DNA from: Pandoraea apista
Lineage (GTDB): Bacteria; Pseudomonadota; Gammaproteobacteria; Burkholderiales; Burkholderiaceae
NCBI RefSeq assembly: GCF_001465595.2
Contig: NZ_CP013481.2
Span: 2,418,001 to 2,482,000, forward strand
Direction: 5' to 3'
DNA: 64,000 bases
The number at the start of each line of letters is the position of its first letter. The first letter of the stretch is position 1. Positions 1 through 11,052 of the stretch are shown here, piece after piece. Below the pieces are notes generated by a model, which did not search any database, had not been told where the DNA came from, and saw only the letters and a program-made list of their open reading frames with translations. The translations under genes were made by a program, and so were the position numbers.

Positions 1-29
1 GATCCGGCAGCATGCGCGCTCCGAAGTGA
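1..29 (+). CDS. Possible 3' end of hflX (partial)
   Basis: Only the last nine codons of a frame ending in TGA at 27-29 lie in the window, so no domain can be seen. The guess of HflX (ribosome-associated GTPase) rests only on the conserved order hfq-hflX-hflK-hflC in beta- and gammaproteobacteria. The frame could equally be chance. Confidence 0.3.
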
Positions 30-97
30 GGCGCGCCGGTCGCAACGCCAAGACCGCTTCAGTCACCACGCTTCTACCTATGCTTCCAAGAGCTTTG

Positions 98-1441
98 ATG
101 CGACGAGTTGGCTTGATTTTCTCCCTGAACGACCCGCGCTGGGGGCGGGACGGCGGCGGCGATACGCCGTCCGGCAATCAGGAACCGAACCGCCCCGACC
201 GCGCGAACAATCCGAATCCGCAAGATCAGAAGGAGCCGCAGCGCGGCCCGCAAGGCCCGCAGCAGGAGGGGCCGCCCGATCTCGACGAGCTGTGGCGCGA
301 TTTCAATCGGCGTCTTAACCGTATCTTCGGCCGCAAGGGCGGCGGAGGCGGTAATAACAATGGCGGCTCGAGTAATTTTTCCGGCGGCTCGCGCGGATCA
401 AGCATTGGCGTTGGCGTTGTCATTGCGCTGGCGTTTCTGATCTGGCTGGCCACGGGCATCTTCATCGTCCAGGAAGGCCAGGTCGGTGTCGTTACGCAAT
501 TCGGCAAATACAAGTACACGACGACTTCGGGTATCCAATGGCGTTTGCCGTACCCGTTCCAGTCCGTTGAGATCGTGAACATGTCGCAGATCCGTTCGGT
601 CGAAATCGGCCGCTCGAATACGATTCGCGATACCGATCTGAAGGACTCGTCGATGCTCACGGGCGATGAGAATATTATCGACGTGCGTTTTGCCGTGCAG
701 TACCGCATCAAGGATGCCACCGAGTTCCTGTTCAATAACGTGGATGCCGAATCGTCGGTGAATCTGGCCGCGCAAACTGCGGTTCGCGAGATCGTCGGCA
801 AGAGCAAGATGGATTTCGTGCTCTACGCCGGCCGTGAAGAAATCGCCAATGAACTGGTCACCTCGATCCAGCGCATTCTGGACGACTACAAGACCGGCAT
901 TCTGGTCACCAGTGTGACCATGCAAAGCGTGCAGCCGCCTGAGCAGGTGCAGGCCGCGTTCGACGACGCCGTGAAGGCCGGTCAGGATCTGGAGCGCGCG
1001 AAGAATGAAGCGCAGGCTTATGCCAATAACGTGATTCCGCGTGCCAAGGGTACGGCGTCGCGTCTGACGGAAGAGGCTGCCGGCTACAAGGCGCGCGTTG
1101 TATCGCAGGCGCAGGGCGACGCCGATCGCTTCAAATTGGTGCAGGAAGCCTATGCCAAGGCGCCGGGTGTCATCCGCGAACGGATGTACCTCGACACAAT
1201 GCAGCAGATCTACTCGCGTACCACGAAGATCATGGTGGATTCGAAGAACAACAGTCTGTTGTACCTGCCGTTGGACAAGATCATGGAGCGTACACGCAGT
1301 GGCGACGCGTCGTTGCCGGCGCCGGCCTCCGGTGCGGCAGCGAACGCGGCCACAGGATCGTCTGCTGCAGATGACAGCACGGATGCCGACCATGATCGAT
1401 CGCGCGCGGCATTGCGCAACCGCGACCGCGATTCACGCTAA
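98..1441 (+). CDS. hflK: HflK, membrane protease modulator (SPFH/band-7 protein)
   Basis: HflK pairs with HflC in the inner membrane and forms a cage around FtsH, modulating its proteolysis; the bulk of the protein faces the periplasm. The sequence has the family layout: a Gly/Pro/Asn-rich cytoplasmic N-terminus, one membrane segment about a third of the way in, then the band-7 domain opening with FIVQEGQVGVV, and a helical Ala/Glu-rich region before a low-complexity tail. hflC follows after 12 bp, so they form an operon. I place the start at the ATG at 98 because LIFSLNDPRWGR is the typical N-terminal text of the family. An in-frame GTG at 26, overlapping the preceding TGA, would add 24 residues. 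Confidence 0.93.
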   Translation: MRRVGLIFSLNDPRWGRDGGGDTPSGNQEPNRPDRANNPNPQDQKEPQRGPQGPQQEGPPDLDELWRDFNRRLNRIFGRKGGGGGNNNGGSSNFSGGSRGSSIGVGVVIALAFLIWLATGIFIVQEGQVGVVTQFGKYKYTTTSGIQWRLPYPFQSVEIVNMSQIRSVEIGRSNTIRDTDLKDSSMLTGDENIIDVRFAVQYRIKDATEFLFNNVDAESSVNLAAQTAVREIVGKSKMDFVLYAGREEIANELVTSIQRILDDYKTGILVTSVTMQSVQPPEQVQAAFDDAVKAGQDLERAKNEAQAYANNVIPRAKGTASRLTEEAAGYKARVVSQAQGDADRFKLVQEAYAKAPGVIRERMYLDTMQQIYSRTTKIMVDSKNNSLLYLPLDKIMERTRSGDASLPAPASGAAANAATGSSAADDSTDADHDRSRAALRNRDRDSR

Positions 1442-1453
1442 GGGGATAAGCGC

Positions 1454-2353
1454 ATGAACCGTATTGGAACTGTAATTGTTGCGCTGATCGTTTTGTTGAT
1501 CGTGCTTGCCTCGACCATGTTCGTGGTGGATCAGCGCCGTTTTGCCGTGGTGTTCTCGCTGGGCGAGATTCGCGACGTGTATAGCCAGCCTGGGTTGAAA
1601 TTCAAGTTGCCGCCGCCGCTCCAGACGGTGTTGTATCTGGACAAGCGCATCATGACCATCGATAACCCCGAGCCGGAGCGCTTTATCACGGCTGAGAAGA
1701 AGAACCTGATCGTCGATTCGTATGTGAAGTGGCGCATCGTCGACCCGCGTAAGTTCTACGTGAGCTTCAAGGGGGAGAGCCGTCTGGCTCAGGATCGTCT
1801 GACGCAGCAGATTCGCTCGGCGCTTCAGGAGGCGTTCACCAAGCGCACGGTGACGGAAGTGGTGTCGTCGCAGCGCGAGCAGGTGATGCAGTGGGTCAAG
1901 CAGAAGGTCGGCGAAGACGCGGCGCAGGTCGGCATCGAGATTGTCGACGTGCGGATGCGTCGCGTGGATCTGGCCGCTGGCATTAGCGATTCGGTATATA
2001 GCCGTATGGCTGCCGAGCGTAAGCGCGTAGCGAACGAACTGCGCTCGACCGGTGCTGCCGAGGCTGAGCAGATTCGAGCCGACGCTGACCGCCAGCGTGA
2101 TGTCGTCGTGGCCGAAGCCTATGCCAAGGCGCAGCAGGTCAAGGGCGAGGGCGATGCCACTGCGGCGGGCATTTATGCACAGGCATTTGGCCGTGACCCG
2201 CAGTTCGCTCAGTTCTATCAAAGCCTCGAAGCGTACAAGGCGACGTTCCGTGACAAGGCGGACGTCATCATTGCCGACCCGAACAGCGATTTCTTCCGAT
2301 TTATGCGCGGATCCGGTGGTGCTGGCGCGCCGGCCGGAAAAGCGGGAAAATAG
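1454..2353 (+). CDS. hflC: HflC, membrane protease modulator (SPFH/band-7 protein)
   Basis: This 299-residue partner of HflK has an N-terminal signal anchor (residues about 5-24, very rich in Ile/Val/Leu) followed directly by the band-7 domain starting at VVDQRRFAVVFSLGE. The C-terminal half is a charged Ala/Glu/Arg helix, as expected for oligomerising SPFH proteins. It acts with HflK on FtsH in the inner membrane. A GGGGATAA-like ribosome site sits just before the ATG. It is the last member of the hfl operon before a strong hairpin at 2376. Confidence 0.95.
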   Translation: MNRIGTVIVALIVLLIVLASTMFVVDQRRFAVVFSLGEIRDVYSQPGLKFKLPPPLQTVLYLDKRIMTIDNPEPERFITAEKKNLIVDSYVKWRIVDPRKFYVSFKGESRLAQDRLTQQIRSALQEAFTKRTVTEVVSSQREQVMQWVKQKVGEDAAQVGIEIVDVRMRRVDLAAGISDSVYSRMAAERKRVANELRSTGAAEAEQIRADADRQRDVVVAEAYAKAQQVKGEGDATAAGIYAQAFGRDPQFAQFYQSLEAYKATFRDKADVIIADPNSDFFRFMRGSGGAGAPAGKAGK

Positions 2354-2375
2354 CGTCTTTGACATCCGAGTAGCT

Positions 2376-2410
2376 GCCACCGCCCGCGTCAAACGCGGGC
2401 GGTGGCGTTT
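2376..2410 (+). terminator. Hairpin with short T run after hflC
   Basis: A perfect 14-bp inverted repeat (2376-2389 with 2393-2406, 3-nt loop) is followed by only GTTTT. It looks like a weak or partial intrinsic terminator of hflKC. The next reading frame begins within 20 bp of it, so read-through is probably needed. Confidence 0.7.
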
Positions 2411-2424
2411 TGGCCGAGCCCCCT

Positions 2425-2616
2425 GTGACCAGCAGCACGATAATTCTCGCTTTGGCCCTCATGCTGATCGTCGAGGGATTGTTTCCGTTCGTCGCCCCGG
2501 ACCGGTGGCGGCAGAGTTTTCGTAAAATAACGGAAATGCCGTCCGGCCAGATTCGCTTCTTCGGTCTGGCCGCCGTCTCGCTAGGGCTGATCCTGATGCT
2601 GCTGGCCGACTACTAA
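2425..2616 (+). CDS. DUF2065 family small membrane protein
   Basis: A 63-residue protein with two hydrophobic segments (about residues 5-22 and 42-60) around a short basic loop containing APDRWR and [10 protein letters not shown], the recognisable DUF2065 pattern (YjeT in E. coli). In enterobacteria it also lies between hflC and purA, so position supports the call. Function is unknown; an inner-membrane location is inferred. The GTG at 2425 gives the usual family length; a TTG at 2410 would add five residues but begins almost inside the preceding hairpin. Confidence 0.8.
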   Translation: MTSSTIILALALMLIVEGLFPFVAPDRWRQSFRKITEMPSGQIRFFGLAAVSLGLILMLLADY

Positions 2617-2654
2617 AAGGCGCTTCCCTGCGCCGTCTGAATACCGAAATACCC

Positions 2655-3815
2655 ATGCCGAACTGGCTACTTCCCGAAAATATCGCCGACGTGCTGCCGT
2701 CCGAGGCGCGCAAGATCGAAGATCTGCGTCGGCTCATGCTCGATCGTTTCCGCACCTACGGGTACGAACTCGTGATGCCACCGATGCTCGAGTATGTCGA
2801 GTCGCTGCTGACCGGCACCGGCCACGACCTCGATTTGCGCACGTTCAAGCTCGTTGATCAGCTCTCGGGCCGCACGATGGGCCTGCGCGCCGACATTACC
2901 CCGCAGATCGCACGAATCGACGCCCATTTGCTCAATCGCAAGGGGGTGACGCGTTTGTGTTACGCGGGGAGCGTGTTGTTCACTCGTCCGCGTAACCTCC
3001 TGGCGACGCGCGAGCCGTTCCAGATCGGCGCCGAAATCTTCGGGCATAGCGGGCTGGAAGCCGATCTCGAAATCCAGGAGCTACTGCTTTACTGCCTGCA
3101 ACTCGCGGGGTTGAAGCAGATTCGTATCGATCTGTGCCACGCGGGTGTTCTTGAATCGCTGATCGAGCGTGTGCCGGCCGCCGAGGCCATCGAAAGTCAG
3201 TTGTTCGGGGCGCTCGCGACCAAGGACGTACCGCAGCTCGAAGCGTTGACCCGCGATCTGCCGACGCATCTGCGCGATGCGTTGCTGGCGTTGACCACGT
3301 TGTATGGTGAACCTTCCGAGACGCTGGCCCGTGCCCGCGAGGTGCTGCCCGATCTGCCCGGGGTAAAGGCCGCGCTGGACGATCTGGCCTATTTGGCGGC
3401 GTCGCAGAGCAAGGATGGTCCGGCGGTGCTGTCCATCGACTTGGCCGATCTGCGTGGCTATCAGTATCACAGTGGCGTGATGTTCGCGGCATATGTCGAT
3501 GGCATTCCCAATGCCATTGCCCGTGGCGGCCGTTACGACAAGGTGGGGCAGGCGTTTGGCCGAGATCGCCCTGCAACCGGTTTTTCGCTCGATTTGCGTG
3601 AGTTGGCGGCAATTTCGCCGGTAGAAGCGCGTAGTAATGCGATTTTGGCGCCCGCGGATGATGTCCCTGGATTGCGTGCCAAAATCGACAGCCTCCGCGA
3701 CGCGGGCGAGGTCGTCATCCGCATGCTGCCGGGCCACGACCAGGATTTCGAGGAGTTCACGGGAGATCGTGTCCTTGTCGAGAAAGACGGTCAGTGGGTT
3801 GTGACACCCCGGTGA
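2655..3815 (+). CDS. hisZ: ATP phosphoribosyltransferase regulatory subunit HisZ
   Basis: HisZ is a catalytically inactive histidyl-tRNA-synthetase paralogue that combines with short HisG to make the first, feedback-regulated enzyme of histidine synthesis. The 386-residue protein starts [19 protein letters not shown], keeps class II synthetase motif 2-like text ([18 protein letters not shown]) and has [23 protein letters not shown] near the C-terminus. It lacks the anticodon-binding domain of true HisRS, which supports HisZ. It lies between DUF2065 and purA, an arrangement common in Burkholderiaceae; histidine genes proper are not in the window. Confidence 0.95.
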   Translation: MPNWLLPENIADVLPSEARKIEDLRRLMLDRFRTYGYELVMPPMLEYVESLLTGTGHDLDLRTFKLVDQLSGRTMGLRADITPQIARIDAHLLNRKGVTRLCYAGSVLFTRPRNLLATREPFQIGAEIFGHSGLEADLEIQELLLYCLQLAGLKQIRIDLCHAGVLESLIERVPAAEAIESQLFGALATKDVPQLEALTRDLPTHLRDALLALTTLYGEPSETLARAREVLPDLPGVKAALDDLAYLAASQSKDGPAVLSIDLADLRGYQYHSGVMFAAYVDGIPNAIARGGRYDKVGQAFGRDRPATGFSLDLRELAAISPVEARSNAILAPADDVPGLRAKIDSLRDAGEVVIRMLPGHDQDFEEFTGDRVLVEKDGQWVVTPR

Positions 3816-3859
3816 ACTTCGCTGAAAAAAGCGGCACTAGCGCCCGTCAACACGGGTAG

Positions 3860-5230
<1,371 letters not shown>

Positions 5231-5258
5231 AATACCAGTAGGACTGGCAAGGCACACC

Positions 5259-5795
5259 ATGAATCTGCCCCAAAACGACGATAAGAACCTCTGGGTCTCG
5301 TGGGAAGAGTACCACCGACTGATTGAGCGCCTGGCGCTCAAGGTCTACGAGTCCAACTGGAAGTTCGACAAGATCCTGTGTCTGGCCCGTGGTGGCTTGC
5401 GTGTGGGCGATCAGCTCGCACGCATCTACGACGTGCCCCTCGCGATTCTGGCAACCAGTTCGTATCGTGAGGCCGAAGGCACTATTCGTGGCGATCTCGA
5501 CATCGCCCAGTACATCACCATTACCCGTGGTGAGCTGGAAGGCCGCGTGCTGCTGGTCGACGATCTGGTCGATTCGGGGGTAACGCTCGAACGCGTGGGT
5601 AAGCACCTCAAGGAGCGTTTCCCGAAGGTGACCGATGTGCGCTCGGCGGTGTTGTGGCACAAGGCTTGCTCGAAAGTGGCGCCGGATTACGCGGTTGATT
5701 TCCTGGCAACGAATCCTTGGATTCACCAACCTTTCGAAGAGTACGACACGCTGCGTCCGCACAATTTGTCTGCGTGGATCAAGCGTGGTACGTGA
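5259..5795 (+). CDS. Phosphoribosyltransferase, probably purine salvage
   Basis: A 178-residue type I PRTase. The PRPP-binding loop VLLVDDLVDSGVTLE is intact, preceded by CLARGGLRVGD, the usual pyrophosphate-binding loop region. Family knowledge suggests a xanthine/hypoxanthine-guanine type salvage enzyme, and the position directly behind purA fits purine metabolism, but the hood that sets base specificity is not conserved enough to decide by eye. It is the last gene before a strong terminator. Confidence 0.85.
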   Translation: MNLPQNDDKNLWVSWEEYHRLIERLALKVYESNWKFDKILCLARGGLRVGDQLARIYDVPLAILATSSYREAEGTIRGDLDIAQYITITRGELEGRVLLVDDLVDSGVTLERVGKHLKERFPKVTDVRSAVLWHKACSKVAPDYAVDFLATNPWIHQPFEEYDTLRPHNLSAWIKRGT

Positions 5796-5852
5796 GCGAA
5801 TTAGGCAGGGCCGGGTACGCTGAGTAGCGTCGTTCGGTGGGGATACCCCAGC

Positions 5853-5896
5853 AAACAGGCGGTGACATCGGAAGATGTCCCGCCTGTTTTCTTTTT
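5853..5896 (+). terminator. Intrinsic terminator of the hisZ-purA-PRTase unit
   Basis: A near-perfect 17-bp stem (one mismatch) around the loop GGAA ends in CTGTTTTCTTTTT, a classic rho-independent terminator 58 bp after the PRTase stop. Confidence 0.9.
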
Positions 5897-6064
5897 GTGC
5901 GTACGTCTCCGACTTTCTCCGGTCATTTCGGCATGAGATGGCGTGACAGGGCCATTTGGCGGGCAAAACCCCCTCTGCTCGCGGTTTTATAGGGCCGTAT
6001 CGCATGATTTCATACGGAATCCGGTCACGACCTTTGCAGATTTCCAAGCTGCGACTCCGTCACG

Positions 6065-6703
6065 ATGAAGTTGAAGTGGTTGCGCCTCGTTCCCACGATT
6101 TTCTCCGTGTGGATTACCGGCGTGATGGCGCTGGCCAGCACGACGAGCTTTGCCGCGTCTGCGGTGGCGGGCGTGCGCACGGTGAATGGGCTTCGGTATG
6201 TGTATGTGACCAACCAGACATCGATGGCCAAGGCCAAACTGGCCGCATTGGACCGATGCAGAACCCGCCTCGCTCCCGGCAGCCGGGGCGGGCGGTGTGA
6301 GGTATTGATGGCCGGAAATGGCCCGGCGTACTGGGCCGTCGTGCATGCGAGCAACGGTGAGGTCGGAGTCGCGCTCGGGGATACGCAGACATCCGCCGTT
6401 CAGGATGCGTTTGTCGTTTGTCAGCGGGGAGGCCAATGTTCGACCGATGGCGCGTACATCTGGTTCGATAGCGGCCAACGGCCGGGTATGCGATTGCCGC
6501 CGCCTCAGGCGGCTCAGCCACAGCCCGCACAGTGCAAGATTCCGACGGGGCAGGTCATACGTATGCAGACCCGGTGTATCAACGGCGAGTGCACCCGGAC
6601 GTATGAGAACGGTTGTACGGTTCGCTTTCAGGCGGCGCGCTGCCTGGATCGAGAGACGAACAGCTACGTTTGGAAACCGAACGGTTGCGACGAGGAAAGC
6701 TGA
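6065..6703 (+). CDS. DUF4189 domain exported protein
   Basis: A 212-residue protein with a signal peptide (basic start MKLKWLR, hydrophobic stretch to about residue 27, likely cleavage after SFA). The middle part AYWAVVHASNGEVGVALGDTQTSAVQDAF matches the DUF4189 pattern of small, often cysteine-containing periplasmic proteins. The C-terminal third has a Pro/Gln linker and then about seven cysteines, suggesting a second disulphide-rich module. Function is unknown. It stands alone between two terminators, so it has its own promoter in the AT-richer stretch 5900-6060. Confidence 0.75.
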   Translation: MKLKWLRLVPTIFSVWITGVMALASTTSFAASAVAGVRTVNGLRYVYVTNQTSMAKAKLAALDRCRTRLAPGSRGGRCEVLMAGNGPAYWAVVHASNGEVGVALGDTQTSAVQDAFVVCQRGGQCSTDGAYIWFDSGQRPGMRLPPPQAAQPQPAQCKIPTGQVIRMQTRCINGECTRTYENGCTVRFQAARCLDRETNSYVWKPNGCDEES

Positions 6704-6770
6704 TGGAGTTGGCATTTCGCAGACGGGAACGTCCGTGGAATGCCATGTTATCCAGCCGGTTACGCCATCA

Positions 6771-6800
6771 AAAAATGGGCGCCCGAAGGCGCCCATTTTT
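6771..6800. terminator. Bidirectional terminator between DUF4189 gene and prlC
   Basis: A perfect 13-bp stem (6771-6783 with 6788-6800) with loop CGAA and A/T runs on both sides serves both convergent genes. Confidence 0.9.
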
Positions 6801-6820
6801 GTGAAACCTCAGCCGGGGCG

Positions 6821-8899
6821 TTAGCTTGCCGACATGCCGCTATGGCGTAGCAAGGCATCCACTTGGGGCGCGCGGCCGCGGAATGCGATAAACGATTCCA
6901 TTGCCTCGCGGCTGCCGCCTACGGCGAGAATCTCATCGCGATAGCGTGTCCCCGTAGCTGTATCGAGTACTGACCCGCTCACCTTCGCAGCTTCTTCAAA
7001 TGCCGCATATACGTCGGCAGAGAGTACCTCAGCCCACTTGTAGCTGTAGTAGCCAGCCGCGTAGCCACCGGCAAAAATATGGCTAAACGTATTCGGCCAA
7101 CGAGAGAACTCTGCCTGCGGTGTCACATGAAGCCGATCATTGATGCGCTTAGAGAGCTCCAGCACCGACTCGCTGCCACGCGGATCATAGTCGTAATGCA
7201 GATGCATGTCGAAGTCGGAGAAGACCAACTGGCGCAGCATCATCAAGCCGCTCTGGAAATTGCGTGCGGCGATCATCTTGTCGAAGAGCGCACGGGGCAG
7301 AGGGGCACCCGTATCGACGTGTGCCGTCATATGCTCCAGTACGTCCCATTCCCAGCAGAAATTCTCCATGAACTGAGACGGTAGCTCGACGGCATCCCAC
7401 TCGACACCATTGATGCCCGCTACGCCAGCATCTTCCACTTGCGTGAGCATGTGGTGCAGTCCGTGCCCAAATTCATGGAACAGCGTGATGACGTCGTCGT
7501 GGGGTAGCAGCGCAGGCTTGTCGCCAACGGGGGCTGGGAAGTTGCATACGAGGTACGCTACGGGCGTTTGCAACTTGCCGTCGTGCAAGCGCTTCCGGGT
7601 GCGCGCGCTGTCCATCCATGCGCCGCCCCGCTTGCCTTCGCGGGCGAACAGGTCCATATAGAACTGCGCGACCAGTTCGCCGTCACGCTCGATACGGAAG
7701 AAGCGCACGTCAGGGTGCCAGGTCTCGGCGTCTTGCGGGCGAATCGTGACATCGAACAACGTGCCAGCGACGCGGAACAGGCCATCGAGCACCTTGGGCA
7801 GCGGGAAATACTGGCGGACTTCCGTTTCCGAGAAGGCGTAACGCTGTTGGCGAAGCTTTTCCGACGCGTATGCTGTGTCCCAGGGTTGCAGCTTGTCGAT
7901 GCCGAGTGACGTGGCGGCGAACGCCTGTAGCTCTTCCCAATCCTTTTCTGCGTACGGCCGTGCGCGACGGGCGAGGTCTTCGAGGAATTCAAGGACTTGC
8001 GCAGGCGATTCGGCCATCTTGGGCTCGAGCGATACCTCGGCGTAGTTCTTGAAGCCAAGCATGTGCGCTTCTTCGCGGCGCAGGGCGAGCTGTTCGACAA
8101 TGATCCCGGTGTTGTCCCAGCCGGCTTCGCCATCGCCAAATTTCGGGCCGAGTTCCGACGCGCGTGTAACGTTCGCGCGGTAGAGCTTCTCACGCAGGGC
8201 ACGGTTATCGGCGTATTGCAGCACCGGGAAATAAGACGGGAAGTGAAGCGTGAATTTCCAGCCTGCAAGGCCGTCGCGTTCCGCTGCGGCGCGCGCAGCG
8301 GCCTTGTCGTCGTCTGGCACGCCGGCAAGCTCTTGCTCGTCGGTCACCACAAGGGAAAACTTGTTGGTGGCGTCGAGTACATGGTCCGAAAAATTCTTCG
8401 CCAGATGTGCCTGCTCTTCCTGAATTTCAGCGAATCGCGGTTTCTGTGCTTCGGGGAGTTCGGCGCCGCCCAGTCGGAATCCACGCATCTCGTTGTCGAG
8501 AATCTTCTTTCGCGCGGGTGACAGGCCTGCGAATTCAGGGCCTGCGGCAATGGCCTTGTACTTTTCGAACAGCGCCAGATTTTGGCCGACGCTGGCAGAG
8601 AATTCCGTGACGCGCGGCAGATTTTCACTGTACGCCGCGCGCAGTTCCGGGGTGTCGGCAACCGCGTTCAGGTGTCCAACGATTTCCCATGCGCGGCCCA
8701 GGCCTTCCGTGCCGTCTTCAACCGCGTCGAGAATGTTGGCCCATGTCGCCGGGGTAGACGGGTCTGCAGCCCGGTCAACCGCTGCACGCGCTTGCTCCAG
8801 CAGCACGTCGATGGCGGGCGTGACATGTTCGGGGCGGATCTCGGTGAAACGGGGGAGTCCTTCGATATCGAGCAGAGGATTGGTTTGCGGCGTATTCAT
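6821..8899 (-). CDS. prlC: Oligopeptidase A (M3A metallopeptidase)
   Basis: A cytoplasmic zinc peptidase that degrades short peptides, including cleaved signal peptides. The HEFGHGLHHML motif supplies the HExxH-type zinc ligands with the catalytic Glu, followed downstream by the family text GINGVEWDAVELPSQFMEN with the third ligand Glu. At 692 residues it has the usual full length. I chose the ATG at 8899 (MNTPQTNPLLDI), as homologues begin with NPLLD close to the N-terminus; a GTG at 8914 would add five residues. It is monocistronic, facing a shared terminator. Confidence 0.95.
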   Translation of the reverse strand: MNTPQTNPLLDIEGLPRFTEIRPEHVTPAIDVLLEQARAAVDRAADPSTPATWANILDAVEDGTEGLGRAWEIVGHLNAVADTPELRAAYSENLPRVTEFSASVGQNLALFEKYKAIAAGPEFAGLSPARKKILDNEMRGFRLGGAELPEAQKPRFAEIQEEQAHLAKNFSDHVLDATNKFSLVVTDEQELAGVPDDDKAAARAAAERDGLAGWKFTLHFPSYFPVLQYADNRALREKLYRANVTRASELGPKFGDGEAGWDNTGIIVEQLALRREEAHMLGFKNYAEVSLEPKMAESPAQVLEFLEDLARRARPYAEKDWEELQAFAATSLGIDKLQPWDTAYASEKLRQQRYAFSETEVRQYFPLPKVLDGLFRVAGTLFDVTIRPQDAETWHPDVRFFRIERDGELVAQFYMDLFAREGKRGGAWMDSARTRKRLHDGKLQTPVAYLVCNFPAPVGDKPALLPHDDVITLFHEFGHGLHHMLTQVEDAGVAGINGVEWDAVELPSQFMENFCWEWDVLEHMTAHVDTGAPLPRALFDKMIAARNFQSGLMMLRQLVFSDFDMHLHYDYDPRGSESVLELSKRINDRLHVTPQAEFSRWPNTFSHIFAGGYAAGYYSYKWAEVLSADVYAAFEEAAKVSGSVLDTATGTRYRDEILAVGGSREAMESFIAFRGRAPQVDALLRHSGMSAS

Positions 8900-9225
8900 G
8901 CGTTCGTTGTCCACTTGAAGGGGCTTACGAAGAGTGTGGGGGCATCTAGTCGAATTTTCCAGTCGTTTTTTTCAACCGGCACGATTAGGGCGGCGGACGA
9001 GGTATGCGCCGAAATGCCATATCAGGCATGTGTTTGCCACTTCTTCGAGGATACAGACGGGGGGGCGATGGCGGGCTTGTTACGCGATACGGGCGCAATT
9101 TTCGGGGCTTTCCGCCCCCTGCGTCGGCGTTTTCCGAAAGGGGGCGATGCGCCTAAGCGGCAAGGGCGCAACCGGCCTATCGGGGGTCGGCTGCGCCCTT
9201 GAGTCGTGCTGTGCTGTGTGACGGC
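8900..9225. other. Intergenic region between folD end and prlC start
   Basis: No gene is supported here. It should hold the prlC promoter near 8900-9000. A hairpin with 9-bp arms (AAGGGCGCA at 9162-9170 with its complement at 9192-9200), extended by an inner CCG/CGG, sits just after the folD stop. It lacks a T run on either strand, so it may be a rho-independent-like pause or an mRNA 3' stabiliser. Confidence 0.5.
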
Positions 9226-10080
9226 TTAAGCGCCGAGAGCGCGCTCGGCGGCTTCGATGGTGTTTACGAGAAGCATGGTGATCGTCATCGGCCCTACGCC
9301 ACCCGGAACCGGAGTGATGAAGCCCGCTACATCTTTGACGCCGTTGAAATCAACGTCGCCGCACAGCTTGCCTTCGTCGTCGCGGTTCATGCCGACGTCA
9401 ATCACGGCTGCGCCCGGCTTGACCATGTCGGCCGTGACGATGTTGCGCTTACCTACCGCTGCGACGATCACATCGGCATTGCGGGTGTGGGCGGCCAGAT
9501 CGCGCGTCTTGCTATTGCAGATCGTGACTGTCGCGCCCGCCTGAAGCAGCATCATTGCCATGGGTTTGCCAACGATGTTGGAAGCGCCGATCACCACCGC
9601 CACTGCTCCACGCAGCGGGAAATCCACTGATTCCAGCATTTTCATGCAGCCATACGGCGTGCAGGGGCGGAACAGAGGCGCACCGGTCATCAGGGCGCCG
9701 GCATTCGAAACGTGGAAGCCGTCAACATCCTTTTCCGGAGCAATGGCCTCGAGCACTTTGTGGCTGTCGATGTGCTTCGGCAGCGGCAGTTGCACGAGAA
9801 TGCCATTGATCTTCGGATCGCGGTTGAGTTCGTCGATGCGAGCGAGCAGGGCGGTTTCCGTCAGATCAGCCGGGTACCGGTCGAGCGACGAATGCAGGCC
9901 GTTGTCCTCGCACGCTTTGACCTTGTTACGCACGTAGACCTGACTGGCGGGGTCCTCTCCGACCAGAATCACGGCGAGACCGGGCTGGTGGCCGCGGGCG
10001 GTGAGGGCGGCAGCGCGTGTGGCGACTTCGGCGCGAATGCGTTTGGCGAGGGCGTTGCCGTCGATGAGGGTGGCGGTCAT
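9226..10080 (-). CDS. folD: FolD, methylenetetrahydrofolate dehydrogenase/cyclohydrolase
   Basis: A bifunctional enzyme converting 5,10-methylene-THF to 10-formyl-THF in one-carbon metabolism. The 284-residue protein shows the signature [21 protein letters not shown] including the catalytic Lys, QLPLPKHID, the NADP-site text [14 protein letters not shown], and the C-terminal [11 protein letters not shown]. Full length and intact. It is transcribed alone leftward. Confidence 0.97.
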   Translation of the reverse strand: MTATLIDGNALAKRIRAEVATRAAALTARGHQPGLAVILVGEDPASQVYVRNKVKACEDNGLHSSLDRYPADLTETALLARIDELNRDPKINGILVQLPLPKHIDSHKVLEAIAPEKDVDGFHVSNAGALMTGAPLFRPCTPYGCMKMLESVDFPLRGAVAVVIGASNIVGKPMAMMLLQAGATVTICNSKTRDLAAHTRNADVIVAAVGKRNIVTADMVKPGAAVIDVGMNRDDEGKLCGDVDFNGVKDVAGFITPVPGGVGPMTITMLLVNTIEAAERALGA

Positions 10081-10407
10081 GATGCGTGGGTATCTATGAA
10101 GGAAGGGGGCTGGCCCAACGGGCCGGATACTGCAGCGACGGTCGGGCGGGCGACCATGGCAAAGACCGTATTATAACGGTGTGCCGGAACGGGCGGGAGA
10201 GGGAGGAGAGCCCGGAATGGGCGTAGGTGGGCTTGCCAAAAAACTATCGTGCCCCTGAGGGCAAAGTGCCCCGTAGAGCTGGCGTTGCTCAATGAAGCGG
10301 GCGAGCAACGCCATGCGCAGGCGACCGGACGGCAATCGGCCGGTCGCTGATTCGCCCCCCGTCAGCGAGCCGACGCGGTGCACTGCATACGGTAGTCTAC
10401 GACCCGG
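10081..10407. other. Intergenic region upstream of folD and downstream of the response regulator
   Basis: No credible gene. An 8-bp inverted repeat (10321-10328 with 10340-10347, 11-nt loop) lies about 60 bp beyond the regulator stop and may be its 3' structure; no T run follows. The folD promoter should lie at 10081-10200, where an AT-richer patch (ACCGTATTATAACGG around 10167-10180) is the best -10 candidate for the leftward direction. Confidence 0.4.
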
Positions 10408-11052
10408 TCAAGGGCGAGGCGACCCGCTCGAGCGTTTGGATAGTGCAAGTCGGAGCAAGTCGGCAACGGTATTGACGTTGAGTTTCTCCATGATGTTGGC
10501 CCGGTGAGCCTCGACCGTTTTGATGCTGATGCCAAGATCATCGGCAATCTGCTTGTTCAGACGGCCGGCAATAATGCGCTCCAACACCTGATGTTCGCGA
10601 CTCGTGAGCTTGGAGAGCAGGTCTTCGGCGGCTTGTTGCTCACGTTGGCTGCTGGCGTCTTGCCGAGCCTTCGACAACATCCGTTCGACCTGAGCGCGCA
10701 ATTCCGCTTCGTCAAAAGGCTTTTCGATGAAGTCCATCGCGCCTTTTTTCATCGTGTCGACAGCCATTGGCACATCGCCGTGGCCCGTCACGAAGATGAT
10801 CGGAATGTTGAACCGGTTCTCAACTAGCTTTTCTTGCAGTTCCAGCCCGCTCATACCGGGCATGCGAACGTCGAGAATCAGGCAGCCAACCTGATGTCCG
10901 TTGTAGTGCGAAAGAAACTCCTCGGCGCTCGCAAAGCCTCGCACATGGTAGCCATTGGCCTCGAGAAGCCAGCGAAGCGAGTCACGGACCGCTTCGTCGT
11001 CATCGACAACGAAGACGGTTTCTTGGTCAATATTGGTGTTGGGTGTCGTCAT
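10408..11052 (-). CDS. FixJ/NarL-type response regulator
   Basis: A 214-residue two-domain regulator. The receiver has the acidic pair at VVDDDEAV, phospho-acceptor Asp61 in LILDVRMPG, the switch Thr in FVTGHGD and Lys in IEKPF. The C-terminal LuxR-type HTH reads LTSREHQVLERI then IADDLGISIKTVEAHRANI. This arrangement matches FixJ/TtrR-like partners of PAS-containing kinases. The ATG overlaps the kinase TGA by 4 bp (ATGA) and is preceded by GGAGGA, so the two genes are translationally coupled. Target genes are not evident. Confidence 0.93.
   Translation of the reverse strand: MTTPNTNIDQETVFVVDDDEAVRDSLRWLLEANGYHVRGFASAEEFLSHYNGHQVGCLILDVRMPGMSGLELQEKLVENRFNIPIIFVTGHGDVPMAVDTMKKGAMDFIEKPFDEAELRAQVERMLSKARQDASSQREQQAAEDLLSKLTSREHQVLERIIAGRLNKQIADDLGISIKTVEAHRANIMEKLNVNTVADLLRLALSKRSSGSPRP

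Noticed and set aside
9162..9200. Intrinsic terminator of folD
   Set aside because: The hairpin is real but no T run follows on either strand, so it is listed only as a structure in the intergenic entry.
8582..9202. Rightward open frame running from prlC into the intergenic region
   Set aside because: Mostly antisense to the certain prlC gene; no conserved-looking segment in the free part.
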